From an uncultured Desulfobacter sp. (GTDB lineage Bacteria > Desulfobacterota > Desulfobacteria > Desulfobacterales > Desulfobacteraceae): 64,000 nt of DNA. The position numbers were made by a program, and so were the translations under genes. The notes beneath the pieces were generated by a model, which was not told the origin of the DNA, did no database searches, and worked only from the letters and a program-made list of their open reading frames with translations. Shown in pieces: positions 25,059 through 36,600 of the stretch (position 1 is the stretch's first letter; each line of letters begins with the position of its first letter). The stretch spans positions 4,424,501 to 4,488,500 of the forward strand of contig NZ_OY781882.1 in NCBI RefSeq assembly GCF_963677125.1. Reading direction: 5' to 3'.

Positions 25059-27062
25059 TTACATTTCCAGGGCGGTTTTTACGATGTTTTCAACTGAAAA
25101 ACCAAACTCTTTGAGAACTGTACCGCCAGGGGCAGACGCACCGAACCGTTCAATGCTGATGCTTTTGCCCTGGGAGCCTGCATACTTTTCCCACCCCATG
25201 GAAATACCGGCTTCGACGGTCAGTCGTTTGGTAACAGCGGCAGGGAAAATTCTCTCTTTATATGCCGCAGGCGCTTTTTCAAACAGTTCCCAGGAGAGCA
25301 GAGAGACAACCGACGCTTTAATGTTATGCTCTTTTTCCAAAATATCTGCAGCCGCCACGCTGATGTGAACCTCCGAACCCGTGGCAATGATCAGCATATC
25401 AGGGGTCTTTCCCGCGCTTTTTACCGTATATCCACCCCATATCATATCTCCGTCTGAGTTGGACAGATCCAGGGTGGGCAGTTTCTGCCGGGAAAGAATG
25501 AGTGCCGTGGGGCTGTTCAGGGTGCCCAAAGCCTTTTTCCAGGCCAGGGCCGTTTCATTGGCATCCGCCGGACGGATTACGGTCAGGCCGGGGATAGCCC
25601 GCAAGGCTGCCACATGCTCGACCGGCTGGTGAGTGGGGCCGTCTTCGCCCACAGCCACGGAGTCATGGGTAAACACATAGATGATGGGCAGACGCATCAG
25701 GGATGCCACCCGAATGGCCGGCCGCATGTAATCGGCAAACACCAGGAAGGTACCGCCAAAAGGCCGGACGCCGCCGTGCAGGTACATGCCGCTCATGATG
25801 GCGCCCATGGCATGTTCCCGGACACCAAAGCGAATGTTTCTGCCGGACCATGCTTCTTTCTGGAATACCTCGGCACAGGTCATATAGGTTTTGTTGGAAG
25901 GCGCAAGATCGGCAGAGCCGCCCATCAAAGCCGGCAGATTCGGTGCGATGCTGTTGAGCACCTGGCCGGACGCCGCCCGTGTGGCCACAGGCCCGTCCTC
26001 GGACTTGAATACAGGAATATCCTTATCCCATCCTTTGGTTAGAAATCCTGTGATGGCATCCACAAACAGATTGGCATCCTCCGGATACAGATTTTTAAAT
26101 GTTGTAAACGCCTCCTGCCAGGTTTTCTCATACTGTTCCCCATATGCCAGTGCCTTGCGCGTATCTTCCAGAACTTCCTCAGGCACATAAAAATCCTTAT
26201 CTTCGGGCAGGCCATAGAATTTTTTCACCACTTTGATCTCTTCTTCACCCAGGGGAGAGCCGTGGGCATCCGGTGAATCCTGTTTGCTGGGGCTGCCATA
26301 GGCGATGTGCGTACTGACTTTTATCAACGAAGGTCTGGAAACGGCATCTTTGGCTGACTGGATGGCTTTTTCAATGGCATCAAGATCGTTGCCGTCCGCC
26401 ACCTCAACCACATGCCAGTTCATGGCGTCAAATTTAGCCCGCACATTTTCAGTGAATGTGATGCTCGTTTTGCCTTCGATGGTGATTTCATTGTCATCAT
26501 AGATGAGGATCAAACGCCCAAGCCCTAGATGGCCGGCCAGGGAAACAGCTTCAAGCGCCACCCCTTCCATGAGATCACCGTCGCCGCAGATGGCATAGGT
26601 GTAATGATCAATCACGCACTGGTCATCCTTGTTGAACCGGTCCGCCATATGACGTTCGGCAATGGCCATTCCCACGGCATTGGCCACGCCCTGTCCCAGA
26701 GGGCCAGTGGTGGTTTCCACGCCTGCAGTATCACCATACTCAGGATGCCCCGGGGTCTTGGACCCCCACTGTCTGAAATTTTTCAAATCATCCAGGGTCA
26801 ACCCATAGCCAAACAGATATAAAAGAGAGTACAACAAAGAAGATGCATGTCCGCCGGACAAAACAAAACGGTCCCGGTCCACCCAGGACGGATTGGCCGG
26901 ATTCTGTTTTAAAAAATGTTTGAAAACCACATAAGCGGCAGGTGCCAGGCCCATAGGTGCACCGGGATGTCCGGAATTGGCTTTCTGGACCATGTCCATG
27001 CACAGGGCACGGATGGTGTTGACGGTCAGCTGGTCTTGGTTGTTGTTTTCGGCATCAGCCAT
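25059..27062 (-). CDS. tkt: Transketolase
   Basis: A 667-residue complete transketolase, transferring two-carbon units between sugar phosphates in the pentose phosphate pathway. N-terminal ThDP-binding half: IRALCMDMVQKANSGHPGAPMG (NSGHPGAPMG motif near 33), GPLGQGVANAVGMA, and the GDGDLMEGV motif near 155 followed by NEIT. Middle domain: active-site regions FGVREHAMGA and HDSVAVGEDGPTHQP. The C-terminal domain ends with GASAPGGTVLKEFGF. All family motifs are present and the length is normal. The ATG at 27062 is preceded by GGAGAG. A dispersed repeat copy lies just upstream. Likely cotranscribed with yjbQ. Confidence 0.97.
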   Translation of the reverse strand: MADAENNNQDQLTVNTIRALCMDMVQKANSGHPGAPMGLAPAAYVVFKHFLKQNPANPSWVDRDRFVLSGGHASSLLYSLLYLFGYGLTLDDLKNFRQWGSKTPGHPEYGDTAGVETTTGPLGQGVANAVGMAIAERHMADRFNKDDQCVIDHYTYAICGDGDLMEGVALEAVSLAGHLGLGRLILIYDDNEITIEGKTSITFTENVRAKFDAMNWHVVEVADGNDLDAIEKAIQSAKDAVSRPSLIKVSTHIAYGSPSKQDSPDAHGSPLGEEEIKVVKKFYGLPEDKDFYVPEEVLEDTRKALAYGEQYEKTWQEAFTTFKNLYPEDANLFVDAITGFLTKGWDKDIPVFKSEDGPVATRAASGQVLNSIAPNLPALMGGSADLAPSNKTYMTCAEVFQKEAWSGRNIRFGVREHAMGAIMSGMYLHGGVRPFGGTFLVFADYMRPAIRVASLMRLPIIYVFTHDSVAVGEDGPTHQPVEHVAALRAIPGLTVIRPADANETALAWKKALGTLNSPTALILSRQKLPTLDLSNSDGDMIWGGYTVKSAGKTPDMLIIATGSEVHISVAAADILEKEHNIKASVVSLLSWELFEKAPAAYKERIFPAAVTKRLTVEAGISMGWEKYAGSQGKSISIERFGASAPGGTVLKEFGFSVENIVKTALEM

Positions 27063-27093
27063 GGATATCTCTCCTGTAAAAGGTTTAAAAATT

Positions 27094-27190
27094 TTTATAA
27101 GAAAGCCTGGGTAGGTTACTCAGATCTTTCAAGTTTCGTTATGGGCTGCGCCTGAATGTCGATAGCACAGGTCAGCCCGTGGCTGCTATA
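27094..27190 (-). repeat. Dispersed ~95-bp structured repeat, copy 4 (reverse orientation)
   Basis: Read on the minus strand: CAGCCACGGGCTGACCTG ... CAGCCCATAACGAAACTTG ... GAAAGATCTGAGTAA ... CTTTCTTATAAAA. It begins right at the TAG stop of the radical SAM gene and has the same orientation as that gene, as copies 1 and 2 do with theirs. Confidence 0.8.
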
Positions 27191-28055
27191 ACGCTCTCAT
27201 ATATTCAGGTTTTAACGGAACTTTGCCGTCCAGTGCCTGGGATATTAGTTCAAGGGTTTTTTCTTTGTCCCGGGGCAGATGCGCCCGTATGGGTAAATAA
27301 TTGGATGCATGGTTGGCATGGAAAAGGCCGTCTGTCAGGTTGGTGGCGGCAATCATGGCCCCAAGTTCGGTGAGCATCTCCTCGGGGCCAAGCAGCTGAA
27401 AGTCGCCTTTTTCATACTGGTCATGCAGTTCCGTGCCGGGGATGAGCATCAGGCTTAATGCACCGACAAAGTCAGGGTCCATGGCCGTAAGCACCCTGCC
27501 GGTTTCCCGGGCATGGTTCAAGGATCCCTTGCGGCCGCCAAGTCCAAGCAGTACCGTTACCGAGACTTTGATGCCCGCCTTTTTCAACTTTTTTCCCATG
27601 GTGATCATTTTATCCGCATCTGCACCCTTGCGGATGGCCTCAAGCACCTTGTCATCACCGGATTCAAGACCCATGTAAGCAATCTTGAGTCCAAGTTTGT
27701 GCAGCAGGGCCAACTCTTCATCGGTTTTCATCTTGATACTTTTGGTGTTGGCATAAACACCGACCCGCTCCACCCAGGGCAACCGGTCCCGGATTCTTTC
27801 AAGGATGGGAACCAGGCGTTTCATGGGAATAATCAGGGCATCCCCGTCACACAAAAACAAACGATTTTGCCGACGGCAGTGCTTGCTTGCAAATTCGATA
27901 TCTTCAAAGATCACATCATCTTTTTTGATGTCGAACCGTTTTCCACGATAGGTCCCGCAAAAGGTACATTTATTATGGGAGCAGCCCAATGTGACCTGGA
28001 GCAGTATACTGTTCGCCTCGCTAGGAGGCCTGATAACCGTACCTTCGTAATGCAT
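27186..28055 (-). CDS. Radical SAM protein
   Basis: A 289-residue protein. The iron-sulfur motif is GCSHNKCTFC, giving Cys25, Cys30 and Cys33, a CX4CX2C spacing found in one group of Elp3-like radical SAM proteins instead of the usual CX3CX2C. GLESGDDKVLEAIRKG around residue 130 and VTVLLGLGG near 165 are typical SAM-barrel motifs. The N-terminus EGTVIRPPSEANS and C-terminus are conserved in a widespread but functionally undefined subfamily of anaerobes. The reaction is unknown. It seems to be a single-gene unit: its 3' end is followed at once by a structured repeat, and the upstream region is degraded. Confidence 0.88.
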   Translation of the reverse strand: MHYEGTVIRPPSEANSILLQVTLGCSHNKCTFCGTYRGKRFDIKKDDVIFEDIEFASKHCRRQNRLFLCDGDALIIPMKRLVPILERIRDRLPWVERVGVYANTKSIKMKTDEELALLHKLGLKIAYMGLESGDDKVLEAIRKGADADKMITMGKKLKKAGIKVSVTVLLGLGGRKGSLNHARETGRVLTAMDPDFVGALSLMLIPGTELHDQYEKGDFQLLGPEEMLTELGAMIAATNLTDGLFHANHASNYLPIRAHLPRDKEKTLELISQALDGKVPLKPEYMRAL

Positions 28056-28360
28056 TGTGTATCCCCTTAAAAATTTAGGCCATTATACTTATCAGGAATA
28101 ATTCAAAAATTCAATGTATCAAGCGCTTTGGCAAGACAACCCTGTGTAAAAAATCAACTACTCGACGATTGCCGTAAACATGTCCGGCTCGAAGGAGGCT
28201 CAGAGCAACCATCCTTTGTACTGTTCTATGATAAAAAAAGTTAAATTTTTTCACCCTATCCTGTAGATGTTTTGTACATCGACTCACGAATAACAATAGC
28301 AGGGCTGGAGAAACTAAAAGAATACAAAGGGATTGTCGATCTTCGAATACGCCCAATTAT
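28056..28360. other. Intergenic, possibly degraded sequence
   Basis: Between the divergent radical SAM gene and the DUF72 fragment. Short frames on both strands lack ribosome sites and family motifs. It probably contains the radical SAM promoter; parts may be decayed coding sequence. Confidence 0.35.
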
Positions 28361-28624
28361 ATAAAAGGGATTATATTCAGGATTTTTTGCATAATTCGGC
28401 TTCATGGCCCAGACCGTAAAGGCATTGAAAAGAAATCTGGTAAAAAATGGGATCAGATTATTGAACCAAAGGATGTTGAATTAATCAATTTGGCTGGAAT
28501 GATTCATGACCTCATGGCAAGAGGCCTGCAGGTTACAGTCAATGAGAACAATCATTATGAAGGATCTGCACCCAAAACGATTGACCGGTTAATGAATTGC
28601 TATGGAAGCATACAGGAGAGATGA
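28361..28624 (+). pseudogene. Fragment of a DUF72 (YecE-like) gene
   Basis: The frame from about 28361 to a TGA at 28622-28624 reads IIRLHGPDRKG, then KWDQIIEPKDVELINLAGMI (split: KWDQIIEP, ELINLAGMI), then VTVNENNHYEGSAPKTIDRL. These match the C-terminal third of DUF72 proteins, where a conserved RLHG motif is followed by a helix and an N-N-H-Y-x-G-x-A-P motif. The N-terminal two thirds, including any start codon, are missing. No function is expected. It is one of several broken genes in this 2-kb stretch. Confidence 0.7.
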
Positions 28625-28625
28625 A

Positions 28626-28645
28626 TTGTTTCATCGTCGAAACAA
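28626..28645. promoter_or_regulatory. Inverted repeat upstream of the SpoIIAA-like gene
   Basis: TTGTTTC-ATCGTC-GAAACAA, perfect 7-bp arms, 34 bp before the start at 28679. The inner 16 bases GTTTCATCGTCGAAAC match the palindrome GTTTCATCGATGAAAC at 39213 in 14 positions. A shared operator is likely. Confidence 0.5.
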
Positions 28646-28678
28646 CCCACAGAGTAAACTAAAATCAGGATTGCCGAC

Positions 28679-29041
28679 ATGATAGAAATGATAGATATTG
28701 GCATACAAGAAGCCATCGCTTATCGCATAGAAGGCAAGATCACAGAAGACGAAATGAAAACGGTTCTTGCTGTTTTCAGAGAAAAAATCAAGAAGAATGA
28801 GAAACTGATAATTTATCAGGAAGTGGTAAGTATCGGCGGCGTAGAGTTCGATGCAATGATAGAAAAATTAAAGTTCTTTCTTGCATTTGGACTTTCCCAT
28901 TTTAGAAAGATTGCCGTTGTTACACATAAAAAATGGATTCATAAACTTGTGAATCTGGAGGCTAAATTTTTCAAAGGCATAGAAATGAGGGGATTCCCAA
29001 AGGAAGAAAAGGATCAAGCCATTGAGTTTTTGAAAAGGTGA
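28679..29041 (+). CDS. SpoIIAA-like (STAS-fold) protein
   Basis: A 120-residue soluble protein of the SpoIIAA-like family (PF11964 type). Seen features are the N-terminal strand AIAYRIEGKITEDEMK, the middle EVVSIGGVEFDAM, and RKIAVVTHKKWIHKL, with a C-terminal EMRGFPKEEKDQAIEFLK helix. The Ser phosphorylation site of true anti-sigma antagonists is not evident. The function of the family is not established; lipid binding or membrane-stress roles have been suggested from structure. AGGA lies ten bases before the ATG. It has no gene partner: both neighbours are relics. The inverted repeat just upstream suggests dedicated regulation. Confidence 0.82.
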   Translation: MIEMIDIGIQEAIAYRIEGKITEDEMKTVLAVFREKIKKNEKLIIYQEVVSIGGVEFDAMIEKLKFFLAFGLSHFRKIAVVTHKKWIHKLVNLEAKFFKGIEMRGFPKEEKDQAIEFLKR

Positions 29042-29055
29042 TTTTTGAATTTTTT

Positions 29056-29196
29056 ATGGGGCTCGTACTCTCGCGCCAACCTTTATTAAAGGTGCTCCAT
29101 GACTACAATCTGGTTGAAGGTCGAGTGTGGGTATTGTTTCTTGCCTGGATAACTGTTGCCCCTTGGCTCTTTTACATCATTCAAAATCCGGTCTAA
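29056..29196 (+). CDS. Possible 46-residue membrane peptide or gene remnant
   Basis: Starting at an ATG and ending in TAA, this reads MGLVLSRQPLLKVLHDYN ... EGRVWVLFLAWITVAPWLFY (one hydrophobic helix near the C-terminus). There is no good ribosome site. It could be the last helix of a decayed transporter. I do not recognise it. Given the broken genes on both sides, a relic is as likely as a true small gene. Confidence 0.3.
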   Translation: MGLVLSRQPLLKVLHDYNLVEGRVWVLFLAWITVAPWLFYIIQNPV

Positions 29197-29303
29197 TCGG
29201 GATAGCCCTCCCACTGCATCCGGCAGTTGAAGCTTGCAGGGAAAAGCAGGTGAGATAGCTACTAAACTATTTATTTCATTGTTTTTTTGATAAAGGTAAT
29301 TAT

Positions 29304-29523
29304 ATGAAAAAAGTGTATTTTGCTGGTCCTCTTCAAAATTAAAGAAAGAGAGGAGATGGCTGAAATTGCAGAAGCTTTAAAAAAAGGATTAAATGTATTC
29401 CTCCCGCATAGAGATGGTTTTGAGTTTGCCCTCCTTTATGATGTCTTTCTTGATTTCGGTTATTCAGAGAGTGAGGCTAATAAAATCCTGAATAAGGCGA
29501 TTTTCACGTTGGATGTTTTTTGA
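29304..29523 (+). pseudogene. Nucleoside 2-deoxyribosyltransferase fragment, frameshifted and truncated
   Basis: The ATG at 29304 (with AAAGG upstream) begins MKKVYFAGPL, the first strand of nucleoside 2-deoxyribosyltransferases. The frame then stops, but another frame continues KIKEREEMAEIAEALKKG, NVFLPHRDGFEFALLYDV and SESEANKILNKAIFTLDVF before a TGA at 29521. A two-base loss near 29334 explains the switch. About half of the usual 140-160 residues are present, and the C-terminal catalytic Glu region is missing. The gene is therefore broken twice and not expected to give an active enzyme. Confidence 0.75.
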
Positions 29524-29626
29524 TCGGCTCTCATCGCATGTGCATCAAACCCCAAAGAAGCGGTCTGTCAGAATTTAATTAACTTATTTAAGGGGTAAAT
29601 ATCTGATCAACGACAAAATTATTATA

Positions 29627-29842
29627 CTATTGGCAACTGTCATCATAGAATTTTCCTGTACATTCCTTGACTTCGATCTTAATCACACCCGTGGCTGCAA
29701 GCATATTCGAGGGGAATTCTTTTCCAGTAACATAAGGAAAACCATTGTCGCTTACTGTTGCCAGATGTCCAACCTGAGCTTCAGCTAAAAGTGCATTTAT
29801 CTGATCTGTTGTAAGTTGATTTGCTTTCATCCGTCCTTGCAT
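29627..29842 (-). pseudogene. Pyridoxamine 5'-phosphate oxidase-like protein, internally deleted
   Basis: The N-terminus MQGRMKANQLTTDQINALL then AQVGHLATVSDNGFPYV is typical of small FMN-binding split-barrel proteins of the PNPOx-like family. After about 45 residues the sequence jumps to GVIKIEVKECTGKFYD, which resembles the end of the same family. About 70 central residues, including flavin-binding strands, are missing, while the frame stays open. An upstream TTG/ATG would lengthen the frame to 29914 with unlikely sequence. I take it as an in-frame deletion relic. Confidence 0.6.
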
Positions 29843-30691
29843 TGTATTTTCCCTACGAACTTCGGGTGATGATATTCTGATTAAGGGCAAATTCAGATAC
29901 CGTAAATATGACAATATTGTATCTGAAAACTACATCAGTACTTTTTGTTTCAAATCAATATATGAGGCGGGGTTTAGAGTGTCAACTTTAGAATCATAAG
30001 GAAAAATACATGCGTATTTTATCAAATTACGTGATTTGGCTACGAAAATTATTCCCAGCCGGTGCAAGCTGTTTCATTTATGAAGCGGCAAAAAAGCATT
30101 TTGGATAGGAACTGGCTGCGGAAGTGCTCACCACCCAATCTAAAGCCCCGGTGAAACCATGCTGAGGTAGTCAACGCCCTGTCTGGAAAGGTTCTCTGGA
30201 TTCAATGATTTTCTTTTTATTTCTGTACATTTTGCCTTGAATGAGGAACTGCTCTCATCTGCAACATTAATAATACCAACCCATTAAACGTCCTTCGATT
30301 TGTTATTGCTGAGGGGCTCTAAATTTCAAATAGCCCAGCTCCATATCATGATTATTCTCCCCGCAATCACTCATTTTGTCCAAGAATATTGTGAGAAATA
30401 AAAATAATTTTTGAGAATTAAATTCCCTATATTTTTAAATAATTAATAAAGTGTTTGACGAAATTGTCTTATTACTATAATGCTAACAAAATTTTAACTT
30501 GTAATAAACTATTTGATGGATTACATCGCGAGCAAACACAAATTATATATATTGTTACCCAAAAGTTGCATTCGTTGCTTTGAGTTGTACAAGACTTCAG
30601 GACAACACATTATTTTGAAGTGACTATGCGCTCTTTTCATTTTCTTGTTTTTTAACAGAAACTGAGGAGTAAAACTAAGGTGGAGATTGAT
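29843..30691. other. AT-rich intergenic stretch with candidate promoter for the C25 protease
   Basis: No gene recognised over about 850 bp. TTGACG at 30455-30460 and TATAAT at 30476-30481, 15 bp apart, make a plausible promoter leaving a leader of about 200 bases before the protease start. Several frames with stops suggest more decayed sequence around 30000-30200. Confidence 0.4.
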
Positions 30692-33600
30692 ATGAATTTG
30701 AAAATAATAATACTTGTCTGCTTGTTGTTTGTTTTTGTTAGCTCTGTAGATGCCCAGGGGCAATCATTTAGTCGTTCAATAACGTCGAAAGATTCTGATT
30801 TTTTTGAAATGGTTGTGACTTTGCCTGAATTAATTGTAGAAGATTTCGGTAAAGATGTATCTGGTAGAGAGATAACCCGAATTTATATGCCAGACGTTCC
30901 TTCCACTTCTCATGTTGGGCTCCCTAAAGTGCCGGTTGTTTCAGTAAAAATAGCTATTCCTGTAAATAGTGAAATAGCTGCGATTAATGTAGAATCAAGA
31001 AACAATACTATCCTTGAAGGTTCATATTTCTTGGAACTTAGTACTCCTCCTGTTCAACTGAATAATAATTATACTATTTTGGATGACTCCGACTCCAGTC
31101 TATATGATTCATTTTATTCTGATAACAATGCATATGAAAGTGCCATATATGAAAAACAGGGAATTCAGAATAAAAGAGGTATAAAGATTCTGCACATTAA
31201 TCTTTATCCCGTTTCATACGATATAGACAATTTATCATTGTCGTATTGTGATACTATGATAGTTAAAATTACGTTTAGTTCGATCAAACAGCAGTCGAGT
31301 AAGTTTCAAAGTAATAGTGCGGTAAAATACCGCCCTGATCCTGTCATGCCAATAAAAAATCAAATTGATAACCCCTGGGTACTTGATGAACTGGATGAAT
31401 CCTCAGAAATTGAATCGAAATCAACAGATTCCTCAGAAACCTTTGAATACGTTATAATAACAAATAATGATTTTGCCAACGCAACAACTGACTATACAAT
31501 ACACGACCTTATTGCACATAAACAGTTAATGGGACTGTCTGCAACATATATTACGACTGAACAAATCTATGCTAATTATACCGGGAGTGATGAAGCTGAG
31601 AAAATACGTAATTTTATCAAAGATGCCTATAACAATTGGAACACGAATTATATTCTTTTAGCAGGAGATTCTAATATAATACCTTATCGGTCATTATATG
31701 TTAATTTTAGTACCAACGAAGAATACAAGTATATTCCAAGTGATTTGTACTATCAATGTTTGGATGGCTCGTTTAACAATGACGGAGACAGCAAATGGGG
31801 AGAAGAAAATGACGGAGAAGATGGTGGATATGTTGACATACTCGCTGAGGTTTATATTGGTCGTGCATCGGCAGAAAACCAGGAGGAGCTGGCAAATTGG
31901 ATTTATAAAACTATTAGCTATGAAAGCAATCCATACGCTATCCAGCGCAATAAAGCAGCGATGGTTGGAGAATATCTTGGTTTTGGCGGAGTAAGTGAGT
32001 ATGCAAAAAACCAAATGGAACAAATTCGCATAGGAGGACTCTATGACCAATACGCTACTGCAGGTTTTGATTCAGAACCACGTATTGAAGTAGATACCTT
32101 ATACGATATGGATAGTACATGGAGTTCGTCTGAACTTGAAAATATGATGAACAGCAATTCTTATGGTTTGTTTAACCATTTGGGGCATGCCAATGTATAT
32201 TATGTGATGCAGCTTTACAATGTTGACGTAGATGCATTAACAAATACTTCTTTTTTCTTTATATACTCCCAAGGTTGTTTACCTGGTTATTTCCCTGGAG
32301 ATGCGATAGCGGAACACTTTACTACAAGTACAAGACATGGAGCCTTTGCTGTAATATTTAACAGTAGATATGGATGGGGAAGTAGAAATTCTACAGATGG
32401 ACCATCTCAACGGCCGAACCGTTGGTTCTGGGATGCTATTTTTTCAGAAGGCATTTCTCAACTTGGGCCAATGAATGTATACAGTCATGAAAAGAATTTA
32501 TACGAAATAACCGAACCAGTAATGAGATGGGTAATATACGAAACAAATTTATTTGGAGACCCTCATGTTGATATCAGCCCAGCAATTGAAGGTATGCGTG
32601 TTGCAGAGAGCGATCCCGGAGAGTACGAGGTTGTTTCCAATCAGACCTTTGATTTTACCGTTAGTTTTACTCACAATTACGATTTGGATTCAATTGACAT
32701 ATCGAATATTCAAGTAAATGGAGTGAATGCTGATTGGTACGAATTGGTTGATGAAGAAACAGTGAAATACATCTACCATAACTCGCCAGTTAGCACCGAA
32801 GGTCCTCAAACGATCAATATAGTATCAGGTTCAGTCCTGCGTGCAAATGACAATGAACCTGTCGAAGAATGGCATACCACTTTTTATTACGATACGATGC
32901 CCTTAGCTATTGCAACATCTTCTCCTGCTGAAAATGAAACAGTCTCATCAGCTCCGGAAAAATTGATTTTAAACTTCAATGAAAATGTTGATCCTTCAAC
33001 TGTGTCAGTAGATAATATCACATTAAGTTATGGTGAAATAACCAGTGCCGTACTTGTTGATAGCAATACCATTGAATACTCATTAGCAGGGCTACTAAGG
33101 GAAAATACAGTAACGTATACATTAAGAAAAGGTTCTCTTTTAGATGAACATGGAAATGCCGCCCCAGAATACGTTGGTACATTCATTATTGATGACCCAT
33201 TAGTTGATTGGTTTGAATCAACCGATATCCCTAAAAACATTTTAAATCAAACCACTGTGTTATCTACAATTGAAGTGACTGAATCATTTACTATCGGTGA
33301 CCTATATATCGAATTAGATATAACGCATTCAAATGATACCGATTTAGATGTATTCCTGATTGGTCCTGATGGAACTCGAATTGAATTATTTACAGATGTG
33401 GGAGAAAATGGTGAAAATTTTACAGGAACATGGTTAGACGATAGCGCTGAAATAAAAATCACTAACGGGAAAGCCCCTTTTGACGGCAGATATAAGCCGG
33501 AAGGAAAACTTTCAGATTTCATAGGTTTCAATGCCATAGGAACCTGGACCTTGGAAGTTACGGATGACTATTGCCGGTCGGATGAGGGAACCCTCAATTC

Positions 33601-36600
33601 ATGGTCATTAATAATACACAGAGATTTAAATACATATCCTCAGATTAGTTCCATTTTACCATTACCATTTGATCAAGGGCAAATATGGAAATTAATCGAT
33701 AACTTCACAGTTCGTTTTTCCAATGAAATGAACCCTGTTACAGTTAACGATTGCAATAACTGGGAACTAATAGAAGCTGGTCAAGATAGTTTATTTGGAA
33801 CTTCAGATGACATTGCATTTTCTTTAAACATTTTACCAAGCGATATAGACGGACTCAATGCAAATATTACTATTGATAATGGAATACTTCCTGTTGGCAA
33901 GTATCAGCTAACAGCCTATAGCAATGGATTAACTGACATTTCACAGAACCCACTTGATGGTGATGGCGACGGTATTGCAGGTGATAATTATGTATTAACC
34001 TTCAATATTATGCCCACTATAGACTCATTTCCGTTTAATGAAGATTTTGAAACCGGTGATATAGCATCGTTAGGAGGGTACTGGGAATTTGAGGCTGAGA
34101 ACATCACTGATGGTCAAATACAAGTTAGTAGTTCATATGAAGTGCATGATCACAGTTATCATTTATTGCTCAATCAAACAGCAGCCGATTCAGATATCCA
34201 GTCCGCAATTCTGCATGCAGACCTTATTGATCGAAGTGGGGTTATTCTTGAATTTTGGCAGAGAGAAATTGGCGGTGTTTATGACTCCAGAGAAGATGTT
34301 GTTCAAATAAGTGCAGATGGATTGGTTTGGTATGAATTGATTGAGCTTGCAGAAGACAATAGCCAAAGTTATTATCAACACCATGTTATCGATTTAGATC
34401 AAGCAGTTTCAGAAGCAGGTCTTTCATATACTTCAGATTTTCAAATAAAATTCACTCAGTACAATTGTCACGATATTAATGGAGGTTTTGCTTTTGATGA
34501 TATTCAACTTTCACTTATAGAAAATAATGATATCCAAGTTGGCGGTCATATTCATTCAAATACAACGTGGAATGATACCTCTAGGCCATACACAATTACA
34601 AGTGATTTATATATTGATAATGATGCTATATTAACCATTGAGCCTGGAGTTCAAGTCAGAGTTCAAAACAGTTCTATTGAAATTTCCGTATCCGGTGTGC
34701 TCATTGCAAAAGAGGTAAATTTTACGGACTGTGGTAATATGAGTAACTTAAAATCTCTTCTTACCGTTCAAAATGGTGGTAGAATCGATTTTGATAATAA
34801 CACAAAAATAGGGCGCTATCATATTATTTTGAAGCCAGGGTCTATTGGGCGTATCAGTAAAACAAGTTTTTGTTGTAATAGTTATTTAGCTATTAATAGC
34901 TCTTCGGTTTCGCTTAGTAATAATACATTTTCAGGCTCGAAGCCAATTGAACTGCCAATTGGAACTGTTTCTGAACTATCTGATAACGCATTTACTTATA
35001 CAGGCAATGCCACAGCAATAATCAATGGTAGTGAACTTGTAAATCAAGCAGTATTTCAAGTGATTGGTGGTCTAAATCAATATCAATTATCCCAAGATCT
35101 TACAATTTCATCAACCGGAGAATTAGTGATAAACGCCGGCACCACTGTTAAAACAGAATTTTATGGATATGATATAAGTTTAACTGTAAACGGCATATTA
35201 AGAAGTAATGGTGGTGTTATTAATGGTTGCAATATTTCACTTTCATCTGGATCAGTTGGAGATATCAAAAATACTCTTTTGGATATGTGGTCATGCCTTA
35301 CCATAAAAAATAGTGATGTTACCATCGATAATTGTACATTTAGCAGTTCAACACCTATCATTATAAATTTGTCTCAACTAAATGAATTAACGGGCAATTC
35401 ATTTAACTGCCCTGAAACTGCTTCAATAAAAATTTTGGGTACATCACTGAATGAATCACTGACCATAGTACCAATGGGTAGCGTTCAGAAATATACCTTC
35501 AACAATAATTTAACAATAGAATCCGGCGGTCAACTGACGGTTGGCCCAGGTGTAAACCTTTATCATAATGATTTAACGATAGCATCCGGCGGTCAACTAA
35601 CGGTTAGATCCGGAGGCAATCTTTACACGACAAGTTCATATTTAGGTGATATTAAAGTTTATGGCACACTAATCACAGAAAGCGATTCTACAATTGAAAA
35701 TACAGATTCCTCCAACAAGGATATTATCATCGAATCCGGTGGTAAAGCTCAGTTTCAAGCCGGTGAAATAAACGGTTATAATATCAGATATTGTGCAGAT
35801 TCCACAGGCAGTATTTCCGGCATAACTTTTGATTCAGGTGAATACCTAAGCATTTACAGCGACGCTGTCACTGTGGACAATAATGTTTTCAGTAGTGTGA
35901 ATCCAATTTCGATTTTGCTGTCTAAAATTAATGAGCTTTCGGATAATACCTTCAACTATCCAGGAGAAGCATCAATTAAAATCATAGGCACATCTTTGAG
36001 TGAATCGCTGATCTTAGTGCCAATGGGCAGTGTTCAGAAATATACTTTCAATAACTTAACTGTAGACTCCGGCGGACAACTAACAGTTAGTTCCGGGGTC
36101 AATCTTTTTTATCTTAATGATTTAACGATAGAATCCGGTGGGCAGCTAACGATTAGTTCCGGCGGCAATCTTTATACTACTACAGTTTCATCTTTAGGTG
36201 ATATTAAAGTTTATGGCACACTAATCACAGAAAGCGATTCTACAATTGAAAATACAGATTCCTCCAACAAGGATATTATCATAGAATCCGGTGGTAAAGC
36301 TCAGTTTCAAGCCAGTGAAATAAACGGTTATAATATCAGATATTGTGCAGATTCCACAGGCAGTATTTCCGGCATAACTTTTGATTCAGGTGAATACCTA
36401 AGCATTTACAGCGACGCTGTCACTGTGGACAATAATGTTTTCAGTAGTGTGAATCCAATTTCGATTTTGCTGTCTAAAATTAATGAGCTTTCGGATAATA
36501 CCTTCAACTATCCAGGAGAAGCATCAATTAAAATCATAGGCACATCTTTGAGTGAATCGCTGATCTTAGTGCCAATGGGCAGTGTTCAGAAATATACTTT

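Noticed and set aside
25614..26042. Long plus-strand open frame opposite the transketolase gene
   Set aside because: It is the shadow of tkt in another frame, with no ribosome site and no family match.
28111..28356. Minus-strand frame of 81 codons upstream of the radical SAM gene
   Set aside because: No ribosome site, no recognisable family, and it overlaps degraded sequence.
30050..30200. Possible transposase remnant (FIYEAAKKHFG-like reading)
   Set aside because: It faintly recalls IS110 transposases, but stops break every frame and no second motif is present.
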